From Porticoccaceae bacterium (GTDB taxonomy: Bacteria > Pseudomonadota > Gammaproteobacteria > Pseudomonadales > Porticoccaceae), in the NCBI GenBank assembly GCA_019090225.1, contig JAHRWI010000163.1, positions 1 through 6,485 on the forward strand: a stretch of 6,485 nt of DNA, written 5' to 3'. This document shows, piece after piece, positions 1-6,464 of this stretch. The translations under genes were made by a program, and so were the position numbers. Positions within the stretch are counted from its first letter, which is position 1. Every line of letters starts with the position of its first letter. The notes below the pieces were generated by a model, which was given only the letters and a program-made list of their open reading frames with translations, searched no databases and was not told where the DNA came from.

Positions 1-1
1 C

Positions 2-415
2 CTGACCCTGATTCAGGGTGTAGTGAATACGTTCGTGATGTTTTTTGCCCGCATTATCGGCTCTTTTATCGATAAAGCTGTGTTTAAAAATGACCGGCCC
101 GGCATCGGTTATTTTGTCATCGTCATGGTGCTACAGGTGGTGCTGGGCATCCTTGCTTCAACCATCGTCATGGCCTTTTCCCGCTGGCGGGAATACCGCG
201 CTGACGTTGCGGGCGCCACTCTGGCAAACCGCAGCGCTATGATCGGCGCACTGCGCCGCCTACAGACCGAAAGTCAGGCCCAGATACCCAGCGAACTACC
301 TGACACCCTGACCGCCCTGGGCATATCAAGTGGTTTCAAGAAGCACGCCAGCAAACTCTGGATGTCCCACCCGCCCCTCGAAGAGCGTATCGCCGCCCTG
401 CAACGTGGCATTTGA
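2..415 (+). CDS. htpX: Protease HtpX, C-terminal part (5' truncated by window edge)
   Basis: C-terminal 137 residues of HtpX, an inner-membrane zinc metalloprotease (M48 family) that degrades damaged or misassembled membrane proteins alongside FtsH. The reading frame is open from base 2 and starts with LTLIQGVVNTF, which in E. coli HtpX lies just after the HEXXH zinc motif, so the N-terminal half and the two zinc histidines are missing only because the window begins here. Two hydrophobic stretches are visible (about bases 20-75 and 110-178), matching the family's second membrane pair. They are followed by REYRAD, whose Glu (codon 191-193) aligns with the third zinc ligand. The closing MSHPPLEERIAAL matches the conserved HtpX tail (MTHPPLDKRIEAL in E. 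coli). The stop is TGA 413-415. The ATG at 23 is internal, not a start. Confidence 0.95.
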   Translation: MTLIQGVVNTFVMFFARIIGSFIDKAVFKNDRPGIGYFVIVMVLQVVLGILASTIVMAFSRWREYRADVAGATLANRSAMIGALRRLQTESQAQIPSELPDTLTALGISSGFKKHASKLWMSHPPLEERIAALQRGI

Positions 416-740
416 TCCCCAAACCCCACTCTGCGCGGTCGAGGACATCCCCGAAGACGGTAGCAAAGGTTTTGCATTGGACGAGCGCTCAACCATCTTC
501 GCAGTGCGTAAGGATGGTAAGGTCTTTATCTACCACAATAGTTGTCCCCATGCCGGACTTGAGTTGAACTGGGTGCCAGATCGGTTCCTTGACCGAGATA
601 AAGAATATATCCTCTGCACCGCTCACGGGGCCATGTTTGAAATAGCCAGTGGTCTCTGTATCGGAGGACCTTGTGCTGGGGCAAGCTTGCGTCAGCTTGC
701 TCATACCATCAAAGATGAGCAGATTTACTTACAGAGTTAA
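405..740 (+). CDS. Small Rieske [2Fe-2S] domain protein
   Basis: A 111-residue protein that is almost entirely one Rieske domain. Taking the GTG at 405 as start, cluster ligands are C47-P-H49 (in SCPHAGLELNW) and C71-T-A-H74 (in CTAHGAMFEI), the CxH...CxxH pattern that binds a [2Fe-2S] cluster through two Cys and two His. Extra cysteines sit at 85 and 90 in CIGGPC. There is no signal peptide or membrane segment, so it is probably a cytoplasmic electron carrier or redox subunit; its partner cannot be told from here. The start is uncertain. The frame is open further upstream (GTG 330), but residues before 405 are encoded inside htpX and look unlike Rieske proteins. No good Shine-Dalgarno precedes 405, and the 11-base overlap with htpX suggests translational coupling and co-transcription. 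No oxygenase or reductase gene is next to it. Confidence 0.85.
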   Translation: MAFDPQTPLCAVEDIPEDGSKGFALDERSTIFAVRKDGKVFIYHNSCPHAGLELNWVPDRFLDRDKEYILCTAHGAMFEIASGLCIGGPCAGASLRQLAHTIKDEQIYLQS

Positions 741-891
741 CACCTAACTCTAATAAAAAAATCTCGCATCTCGAGATGCCTATAAAACATCAAATAAAAA
801 CCAGTAAGATAAAAGCGGGTAAAGGTTTCCCGAATGTGGCCGCTAACACAAGGCCGATCTGAAAATATTCACAATAAAGTCAGGGTGAGCA
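741..891 (+). promoter_or_regulatory. gdhA upstream region with ribosome binding site
   Basis: A 151-base AT-rich gap between the Rieske gene and the dehydrogenase. It holds the palindrome at 766-779, an imperfect inverted repeat CGGG (816-819) / CCCG (829-832), and TGTG (835-838) / CACA (847-850). A clear Shine-Dalgarno AGGGTGAG lies at 882-889, its AGGG core 6 bases before the ATG. Candidate -10-like hexamers exist (TATAAA 781-786, TAAGAT 805-810) but none has a fitting -35, so I do not name a promoter. No factor-independent terminator for the Rieske gene is present on the plus strand. Confidence 0.5.
766..779. repeat. 14-bp perfect palindrome upstream of gdhA
   Basis: GCATCTCGAGATGC is its own reverse complement, about 110 bases before the dehydrogenase start. 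A second, overlapping pairing ATCTCG (761-766) with CGAGAT (772-777) is also possible. On the minus strand that alternative stem is followed directly by a run of T (the A run at 755-761 on plus), so it resembles a minus-strand terminator; on the plus strand there is no T run. It could be an operator, a weak minus-strand terminator, or chance. Confidence 0.5.
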
Positions 892-2316
892 ATGTCTACT
901 AACAATGCAGGTCAATTGTCCTTTACTGAAAGTGTCAACCATATGGCAGACCGGGCCTTTGACGTTCTTGAGATAGATCCTGGAATTGCAGACGCAATTA
1001 AGGCTTGCTCAGCGACACTCGAAGTCAATTTCCCCGTTGAAATAAAAGGTAAAGTAGAAGTCTTTACTGGCTGGCGATCGACACACAGCACTCATCGATT
1101 ACCCGCCAAAGGCGGTATCCGCTTTGCGACTATCGTCGATCAGGACGAAGTAGAAGCCCTCGCAGCGCTTATGACCTATAAATGTGCGATTGTCGATGTG
1201 CCTTTTGGCGGTTCCAAAGGCGGCTTGCTGATAGACCCTAGCAAGTACTCCCGTGATGATATGCAAAAAATTACCCGGCGTTTCGCCCGAGAGCTCATAC
1301 GGAAGGGTTTTCTCAGTCCGGCAACAAACGTACCAGCCCCGGATATGGGCACTGGCGAACGGGAGATGGCGTGGATTGCAGACACCTATAAACACCTCCA
1401 TCCCGAGGATGTTAACTACGCGGGCTGCGTGACCGGCAAACCTGTTGCCCACGGCGGCATCCGTGGTCGCGCTGAGGCTACTGGCCGAGGTGTCGCCTAC
1501 GTCATGCGAGAGTTTTTTCGCCACCCTGACTGTGTTGCTCAAGCTGGATTCAAAGGCACCCTCGCAGGCAAAAAAATCATCGTCCAGGGACTAGGTAACG
1601 TGGGCTTCCATGCAGCCAAATTACTGCACGAAGAAGATGGAAGCCTAATAACGGGCTTATGTGAAAGAGACGGTGCGCTAGTAAATCCGGATGGCCTTGA
1701 TATCCAAAGCATCCGTGATCACATTGTCGAATACGGGACAATAAAAAATTACCCGAACGCCACCTTTGTTGAGGATGGTAAGAGCGTACTGGAAATGGAC
1801 TGCGATATTTTGATACCCGCCGCCATGGAAGCCCAGATTACTATCGAAAATGCCAACCGTATCAAAGCCCGATTAATCGTTGAAGCGGCAAACGGGCCGG
1901 TCACGTTTGAAGCTGATGAAATATTGCAGCAGCGTGGTGTCATGATTCTACCCGACGCCTATGTTAACGCTGGGGGAGTGACAGTTTCCTACTTCGAGTG
2001 GGTTCGTAACCTGGCACACATTCGTTTCGGGCGGATGGAGCGGCGTTACGATGAGACACGGGGTTCCCACATGCTCAAAGCAATTCAGAGTATGACCGAT
2101 CAGCCTATTCCAGAATGGATACAAAAAGAATTAGTACAAGGCGCGGACGAGCTAGATTTAGTGCGCTCTGGTCTTGATGACACAATGCGATTATCTTTCC
2201 AGCAAATCAAAGAAGTTTTTGACAGCAATAATAAAGTTAACGACTACCGGACTGCATCTTATGTGGTTGCTATCGATAAAATATCCCGCTCTTATCTCGA
2301 CATCGGTATTTACTGA
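892..2316 (+). CDS. gdhA: Glutamate dehydrogenase (Glu/Leu/Phe/Val dehydrogenase family), mitochondrial-like
   Basis: Catalyses reversible oxidative deamination of L-glutamate to 2-oxoglutarate and ammonia in the cytoplasm, linking nitrogen and carbon metabolism. Its 474 residues show the full family pattern: K73 in PAKGGIR, K97 in MTYKCAIVDVPFGG, catalytic K109 in GGSKGG, D151 in PAPDMGT, then TGKP and ATGRG, and a Rossmann GLGNVG at 233-238. K73 and S366 (GGVTVSYFEW) correspond to the residues that hold the glutamate side-chain carboxylate, favouring glutamate over leucine or phenylalanine. An acidic residue, E258, closes the second Rossmann strand and hints at NAD rather than NADP. Between about 383 and 427 lies an insertion matching in position the antenna of animal GDH. 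Start ATG 892 has Shine-Dalgarno AGGGTGAG. Cofactor choice and symbol are less sure than the family. Confidence 0.92.
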   Translation: MSTNNAGQLSFTESVNHMADRAFDVLEIDPGIADAIKACSATLEVNFPVEIKGKVEVFTGWRSTHSTHRLPAKGGIRFATIVDQDEVEALAALMTYKCAIVDVPFGGSKGGLLIDPSKYSRDDMQKITRRFARELIRKGFLSPATNVPAPDMGTGEREMAWIADTYKHLHPEDVNYAGCVTGKPVAHGGIRGRAEATGRGVAYVMREFFRHPDCVAQAGFKGTLAGKKIIVQGLGNVGFHAAKLLHEEDGSLITGLCERDGALVNPDGLDIQSIRDHIVEYGTIKNYPNATFVEDGKSVLEMDCDILIPAAMEAQITIENANRIKARLIVEAANGPVTFEADEILQQRGVMILPDAYVNAGGVTVSYFEWVRNLAHIRFGRMERRYDETRGSHMLKAIQSMTDQPIPEWIQKELVQGADELDLVRSGLDDTMRLSFQQIKEVFDSNNKVNDYRTASYVVAIDKISRSYLDIGIY

Positions 2317-2346
2317 TTTCATATTGTTATGATCAGTGGCCGCGGT

Positions 2347-2354
2347 TAAGGAGG
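2347..2354 (+). promoter_or_regulatory. Orphan strong Shine-Dalgarno in the gdhA-SnoaL gap
   Basis: TAAGGAGG is a near-perfect anti-16S match but no ATG or GTG follows at a normal distance. The only initiators are CTG at 2360 (5 bases away) and TTG at 2366 (11 bases), both opening the same 14-16 codon frame that stops at TAA 2408-2410. The rest of the 2317-2476 gap holds a 22-codon GTG frame (2397-2465) and no terminator with a T run. This could be a leader peptide, the ruin of a lost gene, or chance. Confidence 0.35.
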
Positions 2355-2476
2355 AAGCCCTGTATTTGACTTATTTACTCTGTCAAGGCAATCGTTGTGG
2401 CACCAGATAACATCCCCTACAATCGCTGGGATCAAGATTCAAAACTCATCGATATAGAACCCTGAGGACACAGCCC

Positions 2477-2863
2477 ATGAGCAATGTAGAAGATCATCTC
2501 GCTATTCGCGAACTGGCCGCACGTTATAACCGCGCTTTTGACTACGGCGATCCAGAAGCCTGGGTTGAATGCTTTACTGCAGATGGCACCTTTAATATCG
2601 GCAGCAAGGAACTGGCCGGTGGCAGCGAAGCGCTACTGGCGTTTGCCAAGAAAAGTATTCCGGGAATGAAGGTTAAACACTGCACCACCGATGCTATCGT
2701 CGAGGTCAATGGCGACACGGGTACCCATGATGCTTACCTGATCCTGATGGATCTTAGCGATAAAATCACTGCCAATAATTCAGGCCGCTATCTGGATGAT
2801 GTGGTTAAACAGAATGGCAAATGGAAGTTCAAAAAACGTGTGGTTCAACTAGACGGCAAATAA
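2477..2863 (+). CDS. SnoaL-like / NTF2-fold protein of unknown function
   Basis: A 128-residue protein filled by one SnoaL-like domain of the NTF2 superfamily (about residues 5-125), a cone-shaped alpha+beta fold used by polyketide cyclases, ketosteroid isomerase-like enzymes, dehydratases and ring-hydroxylating dioxygenase beta subunits. Recognisable marks are the N-terminal helix (DHLAIRELAARYNRAFDYGD), the strand entry WVECFTADGTF, and the closing GRYLDDVVKQNGKWKFKKRVV, the usual G-R-Y-x-D ... G-x-W-x-F/I pattern. Its length is typical of single-domain members. There is no signal peptide, so it is probably cytoplasmic. The substrate cannot be predicted: this family diverges widely in its pocket residues. 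Start ATG 2477 is supported by Shine-Dalgarno GAGGA at 2464-2468. No terminator separates it from gdhA 160 bases upstream, so partial read-through is possible; it ends before the strong terminator at 2931-2957. Confidence 0.85.
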   Translation: MSNVEDHLAIRELAARYNRAFDYGDPEAWVECFTADGTFNIGSKELAGGSEALLAFAKKSIPGMKVKHCTTDAIVEVNGDTGTHDAYLILMDLSDKITANNSGRYLDDVVKQNGKWKFKKRVVQLDGK

Positions 2864-2930
2864 ACCTTACCGGTTTTAAGCGGCAATTAGGCGCATCGCT
2901 ATATTTCCAGGCGCAACCAGTACAAGACCA

Positions 2931-2957
2931 AAAAGCCCCTGAAACAGGGGCTTTTTT
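2931..2957. terminator. Bidirectional factor-independent terminator
   Basis: AAAAGCCCCTG (2931-2941) pairs perfectly with CAGGGGCTTTT (2945-2955) around an AAA loop, and a T6 run follows (2952-2957). The A run at 2930-2934 gives a T run on the other strand too. It lies 67 bases past the SnoaL-like stop and 43 bases past the sfsA stop, exactly between the convergent genes, so it should stop transcription from both sides. Confidence 0.93.
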
Positions 2958-3000
2958 CATATAGCTCACTTTTTATAACCCATTCAAGCGATAACTCGAA

Positions 3001-3702
3001 TCAGCTAAACGCTACCTTTCTGTCAATAACGATTTCCTCCGGCGTGAGTTTGCAGCCATAGGCCAGAACTTCGACACCCGCCTTGATTGCTTCGCTGAGT
3101 GTTGCTGCGTATTGAGGATCAACCTCTGCCGCGACCGCGACGCGCTCGATACCGGTCATTTGCACGCAATACAACAACACGGCGCGCTGACCTTCAGCGA
3201 CGACGCGCATCAGTTCACGCAGGTGTTTCGCGCCACGGGTGGTGACTGCGTCAGGAAATCTTGCCAGACCGCCGCCTGCTTCCAGGGTGACATTTTTTAC
3301 TTCGACGAAGCATTTCTCACCAACCTTTTCCAACAATAGGTCGATACGGCTTTTCTCCTCGCCATAACGCACCTCTCCGGTCATATCTGAATAACCCTGC
3401 AGTTCCTTAATCACTCCCGACTGGATAGCCTCAGCAACCAGATGATTAGAACGCGAGGTATTAACCCCAGCCAGTAAACCAGATGTGGTGGTAACGATCT
3501 CGAGGGTGCCGGGGAGTTTTCTTTTCGGATTATCGGATCGAGAAAACCAGCAGGCAGTATCGGGATTCTGACAATAAGACATCGAACCAGTGTTAGCGCA
3601 GTGGATGGTTAGGGGCGAGCCATCGGGTAGTTCAACATCGGTAAAAAAGCGCTTATAGCGTTTGATAAAAACAGCAGATTCCAGAGGTGGATCTAATTTC
3701 AT
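3001..3702 (-). CDS. sfsA: SfsA, sugar fermentation stimulation protein homolog (DNA-binding)
   Basis: A 233-residue full-length SfsA (E. coli SfsA is 234). It matches the E. coli protein along its length: PPLESAVFIKRYKRFFTDVELPDG, HCANTGSM, then the nuclease-like core YGEEKSRIDLLL (about 114-125) and CFVEVKNVTL, followed by FPDAVTTRGAKHLRELM and EGQRAVLLY. The Asp of SRID and the Glu and Lys of EVK form a PD-(D/E)XK-type arrangement. The family was named for raising maltose metabolism genes when overexpressed and binds DNA; its true cellular role is still unclear. The start codon overlaps the stop of the upstream aminotransferase by one base (TAATG on the minus strand), with a modest GGGAA ribosome site inside that gene's end, so translation is probably coupled. 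Transcription ends at the bidirectional terminator. Confidence 0.97.
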   Translation of the reverse strand: MKLDPPLESAVFIKRYKRFFTDVELPDGSPLTIHCANTGSMSYCQNPDTACWFSRSDNPKRKLPGTLEIVTTTSGLLAGVNTSRSNHLVAEAIQSGVIKELQGYSDMTGEVRYGEEKSRIDLLLEKVGEKCFVEVKNVTLEAGGGLARFPDAVTTRGAKHLRELMRVVAEGQRAVLLYCVQMTGIERVAVAAEVDPQYAATLSEAIKAGVEVLAYGCKLTPEEIVIDRKVAFS

Positions 3703-4886
3703 TATTTTCCCAGTGCCTTGCTCAATCGCTCCACAGCCAGCTCCAGACGATCCATGGGCTGAGTGTAAGAAAACCTCACATGCTGACGCGCCAGGTATTC
3801 ACCAAAGTCGGTGCCCGGCGTAAAGGAAACGCCGGCGCGTTCGAGCATGTCCCAGCAAAAAGCTTCGCTGTCTTCGGCCAGGTTTTCGATGCCGGCGTAA
3901 ACATAAAACGCGCCTGCGGGTGTGTGGGGTATATTAAAACCCAGTTCTCGTAGTGCCGGGACAAAGAAATCCCGACGTTGCCGAAACTCCTCCCGGCGCG
4001 CATCCATGATCTCGATAGTGCCGGGTTCAAAAGCGCCCAGGGCAGCGTACTGGGCAATACTAGGCGGGGAGATGTAGAAGTTCTGGGTCATCACACTAAC
4101 GGCAGGCAACACGTCCTCGGGCACCACCATCCAGCCCAACCGCCAGCCGGTCATGCCGAAATACTTTGAAAAACTGTTGATCACGAAAGCATTGTCGGTA
4201 ATTTCAAGAATCGATGTTTCCTTTTCGTCATAGACCAGGCCGTGATACAGCTCGTCCATAATCAGCACACCATCACGCTGTGCGACCACCGCGTTAATCG
4301 CTCGCTGATTGTCGGCGTCGATAATTTCACCGGTTGGGTTACTCGGTGAGGCGACCATCACACCGATGGTGTTTGGCTGCCAGTATTGTTCGACTAGCTC
4401 AGCCGTGAGCTGATAAGCATTGTCGCCAGACACTGGCACCAGCTGTGGCTCGCCCCCAGCACGGCGGACAAAGTTGGCGTTGCAAGGATAACCTGGGTCA
4501 CTCAGTAGCAAACCATCACCGGGGTTAATAAACAGATCACAAATAAGGCCCAGCGCAGCACTGCTGCCCGTGGTTACTACCACGCGCTCCGGCGACACTT
4601 TAATTCCATAACGGGTCATGTAAAAACCCGCAATGGCTTGGCGCAGTTCAGGAATGCCAAAGGATGGGGTGTAATTGGTTTTTTCCTCTTGCAAAGCCTT
4701 GATCGCTGCCGCTGCAATCGCGGGCGCCGTGGCAAAAGAAGGTTCACCTGCTTCCATGCGCACAATATCGCGACCCTGAGCTTCCATCGCGACTGCCGCC
4801 TCAAGAAAATCGACAACTTTAAAAGATGTCATATTGCTAAGGCGATCAGCCAGGCGTTTGCTTCGGCCTTGTTTATTCTCATTCAT
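3702..4886 (-). CDS. PLP-dependent class I/II aminotransferase
   Basis: A 394-residue fold-type I aminotransferase that transfers an amino group between an amino acid and a 2-oxo acid using pyridoxal phosphate in the cytoplasm. Visible active-site residues are the YTPSFGIPELRQAI substrate-side segment (72-85), TTGSSAALG (105-113), SPSNPTG with N183, DELYH with D211, the Schiff-base lysine K241 in NSFSKYFGMTGWRLGW, R249 beside it, and the carboxylate-binding R371 in VRFSY. Length is normal for the aspartate/alanine/aromatic group, but the amino-acid substrate cannot be read from sequence alone, so no symbol is given. The ATG is preceded on the minus strand by AGAGAGG (4891-4897) and a stronger but distant AAGGAG (4900-4905). 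It heads a two-gene unit with sfsA and diverges from dksA, an arrangement I recall from Pseudomonas-like genomes. Confidence 0.93.
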   Translation of the reverse strand: MNENKQGRSKRLADRLSNMTSFKVVDFLEAAVAMEAQGRDIVRMEAGEPSFATAPAIAAAAIKALQEEKTNYTPSFGIPELRQAIAGFYMTRYGIKVSPERVVVTTGSSAALGLICDLFINPGDGLLLSDPGYPCNANFVRRAGGEPQLVPVSGDNAYQLTAELVEQYWQPNTIGVMVASPSNPTGEIIDADNQRAINAVVAQRDGVLIMDELYHGLVYDEKETSILEITDNAFVINSFSKYFGMTGWRLGWMVVPEDVLPAVSVMTQNFYISPPSIAQYAALGAFEPGTIEIMDARREEFRQRRDFFVPALRELGFNIPHTPAGAFYVYAGIENLAEDSEAFCWDMLERAGVSFTPGTDFGEYLARQHVRFSYTQPMDRLELAVERLSKALGK

Positions 4887-4998
4887 GTAGCCTCTCTTAC
4901 TCCTTAAGTCATACTCCGCAGGATAGCGCAGCCAAGTAAAGTCCCATTGTATCTGCTTGTGATGGAGAGCCGCAGAGACAAATCAGTGTAAATATCGC

Positions 4999-5027
4999 TT
5001 GATAAAAGTCGCCGACACCACTATAAA
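4999..5027 (+). promoter_or_regulatory. Sigma70 promoter of dksA with GC-rich discriminator
   Basis: TTGATA (4999-5004) is separated by exactly 17 bases from TATAAA (5022-5027), each 5 of 6 to consensus. The bases right after the -10, GGCGGG, form a GC-rich discriminator of the kind found at promoters inhibited by ppGpp and DksA. The predicted start near 5034 leaves a leader of about 30 bases. This is a sequence match, not a mapped start. The rest of the 4887-5063 divergent gap should hold the aminotransferase promoter; TACAAT on the minus strand (4946-4951) is a possible -10 but lacks a good -35. Confidence 0.65.
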
Positions 5028-5063
5028 GGCGGGTTTCGAAATACCTCCCATGGGAAGGAATAA

Positions 5064-5513
5064 ATGCCCAAGAAGAAATCAGCAAAATCAGCGCCTGCCA
5101 CCATTCATGGATACGCCCCCTATAAAGAAAAAAAGGGTGAGGAGTACATGAATGAAAACCAACGGGAGCACTTTAAACTGCTGCTAACCGCCTGGCGGAA
5201 GGAATTAATGGAGGAGGTTGACCGAACCGTCACCCATATGAAGGATGAGGCCGCTAACTTTCCCGACCCGGCTGATCGTGCCACTCAGGAAGAGGAGTTT
5301 AGCCTGGAACTGCGAGCGCGGGATCGCGAACGTAAGTTGATCCGAAAAATTGACAGCACCATCGAGACCATTGGCACCGACGACTACGGCTACTGCGACC
5401 AGTGCGGTGTCGATATCGGCATACGTCGTCTCGAAGCCAGACCTACCGCGTCTCTGTGTGTGGATTGCAAAACCCTTGACGAAATTAAGGAAAAGCAGAC
5501 CGTCGGTGGCTAA
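5064..5513 (+). CDS. dksA: RNA polymerase-binding transcription factor DksA
   Basis: Binds in the RNA polymerase secondary channel and, with ppGpp, represses stable-RNA promoters and activates amino-acid biosynthesis promoters during the stringent response. The 149 residues (E. coli 151) show a long coiled coil (about 33-105) whose tip carries D68-P-A-D71-R-A73, equal to the functional DPxDxA tip of E. coli. The zinc finger is intact: C111-x2-C114-x17-C132-x2-C135 in YCDQCGVDIGIRRLEARPTASLCVDC. All four cysteines are kept, so this is the zinc-bound form rather than a cysteine-poor DksA2 paralog. The lysine-rich N terminus and GEEYMNENQREHF agree with start ATG 5064, helped by AAGGA at 5055-5059. 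A sigma70 promoter lies just upstream and gluQ follows after 42 bases with no terminator seen, so the two are likely co-transcribed. Confidence 0.98.
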   Translation: MPKKKSAKSAPATIHGYAPYKEKKGEEYMNENQREHFKLLLTAWRKELMEEVDRTVTHMKDEAANFPDPADRATQEEEFSLELRARDRERKLIRKIDSTIETIGTDDYGYCDQCGVDIGIRRLEARPTASLCVDCKTLDEIKEKQTVGG

Positions 5514-5555
5514 GGCTATTACTCAACTCCCTATCGACGGCCTCTGTAGCCGCTT

Positions 5556-6464
5556 ATGGTACCAGTGGCCTCCTATATAGGCCGCTTTGCACCATCTCCA
5601 ACGGGGCCACTTCATCTTGGCTCTCTTTATACTGCCCTCGCCAGTTACCTGGATGCCCACACCAACTATGGCCGATGGCTGGTACGCATGGAGGATATCG
5701 ACCCGCCCAGGGAAATACCCGGTGCCGCAGATACCATTCTTCGGCAACTTGAAAATCACGGTTTGCACTGGGATGACTCAGTGCTTTACCAAAGCCAGAG
5801 ACTGCTTGCTTATCAGCAAGCTATAGAAGAACTTGTCGATAAGCAGCTGATCTTTTTCTGTCAATGCACCCGTGCCCGGCTGCGTTCCCTGAACAGCGTT
5901 TATGATGGCCGTTGCCAGTCTCAGAAGCTATTAACTACAGATTCCAGCGTAACTAAATCCAGCGCTATCAGAATTCTGGCTCCCGACAAGCCAATAGCCT
6001 GGCAAGATCTTATCCGGGGCCCTTGTAGCGAAAATCTCGCACAGTCCTGTGGCGATTTTATTATCGTGCGCCGGGATGGCCTATTTGCCTATCAACTGGC
6101 CGTTAGCGTAGATGACGGTTACCAAGGCATCACCCACATTATTCGCGGCGATGATCTCCTGGACAGTACGCCCCGTCAAATATACCTGCTTGAGCAGTTG
6201 AGTCTCACAGTCCCCGCTTATGGCCATGTCCCGGTCATCAAAGATCACGACGGTGATAAGCTCAGCAAACAAGGTTTTGCACCGATGCTTAACGCGGCCA
6301 CCCCTGGAGCAAATATTGAGCAATGCCTGACATTGTTAGGCCTTAATCTGCCCATCGACCTTGCCGGGGCCTGCGTAGAAGAATTATTGCCATGGGCCAT
6401 AAAGCATTGGGCACGATCAAAAACATCCCATGTTAAGCCAGAAAAACTGGATTTTGTTATCAAT
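5556..6464 (+). CDS. gluQ: Glutamyl-Q tRNA(Asp) synthetase (GluQ-RS), 3' end lost at contig edge
   Basis: A truncated-type glutamyl-tRNA synthetase paralog that activates glutamate and attaches it to the queuosine base at position 34 of tRNA-Asp; it lacks the anticodon-binding domain of GluRS. Class I signatures are the HIGH-like PSPTGPLHLGS (13-23) and KMSKS-like DKLSKQ (234-239). Also visible are MEDIDPPREIPGAA, GLHWD, and the zinc-site set C102-x-C104 ... Y116-x3-C120. FIIVRRDGLFAYQLAVSVDD and IIRGDDLL match E. coli YadB. There are 303 genomic codons against 308 residues in E. coli, so only a few residues and the stop are missing. The open frame runs on to 6485 only through adapter bases, adding a spurious LSLIHI. 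TAG at 5547 bounds the start to ATG 5556. No Shine-Dalgarno is visible; a small CGGC/GCCG stem (5538-5552) precedes it. Confidence 0.96.

Noticed and set aside
330..404. Longer Rieske protein starting at GTG 330
   Set aside because: The extra 25 residues are encoded within conserved htpX codons and do not look like a Rieske N terminus, and no ribosome site supports that start.
766..779. Plus-strand terminator for the Rieske gene
   Set aside because: The hairpin is followed by GCCTATAAAA-type sequence, not a T run, so it does not fit plus-strand termination.
1099..1542. Minus-strand 147-codon frame inside gdhA
   Set aside because: Antisense shadow of a well conserved gene, with no family resemblance and no supporting ribosome site.
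2366..2394. TTGACT as a -35 for a SnoaL promoter
   Set aside because: At 16-18 bases downstream only GCAATC/CAATCG is found, a poor -10; the TACAAT further down (near 2420) is too far away.
4638..4907. Plus-strand 89-codon frame across the aminotransferase start
   Set aside because: Antisense to conserved aminotransferase codons; composition (many R, C, H) is unlike a real protein.
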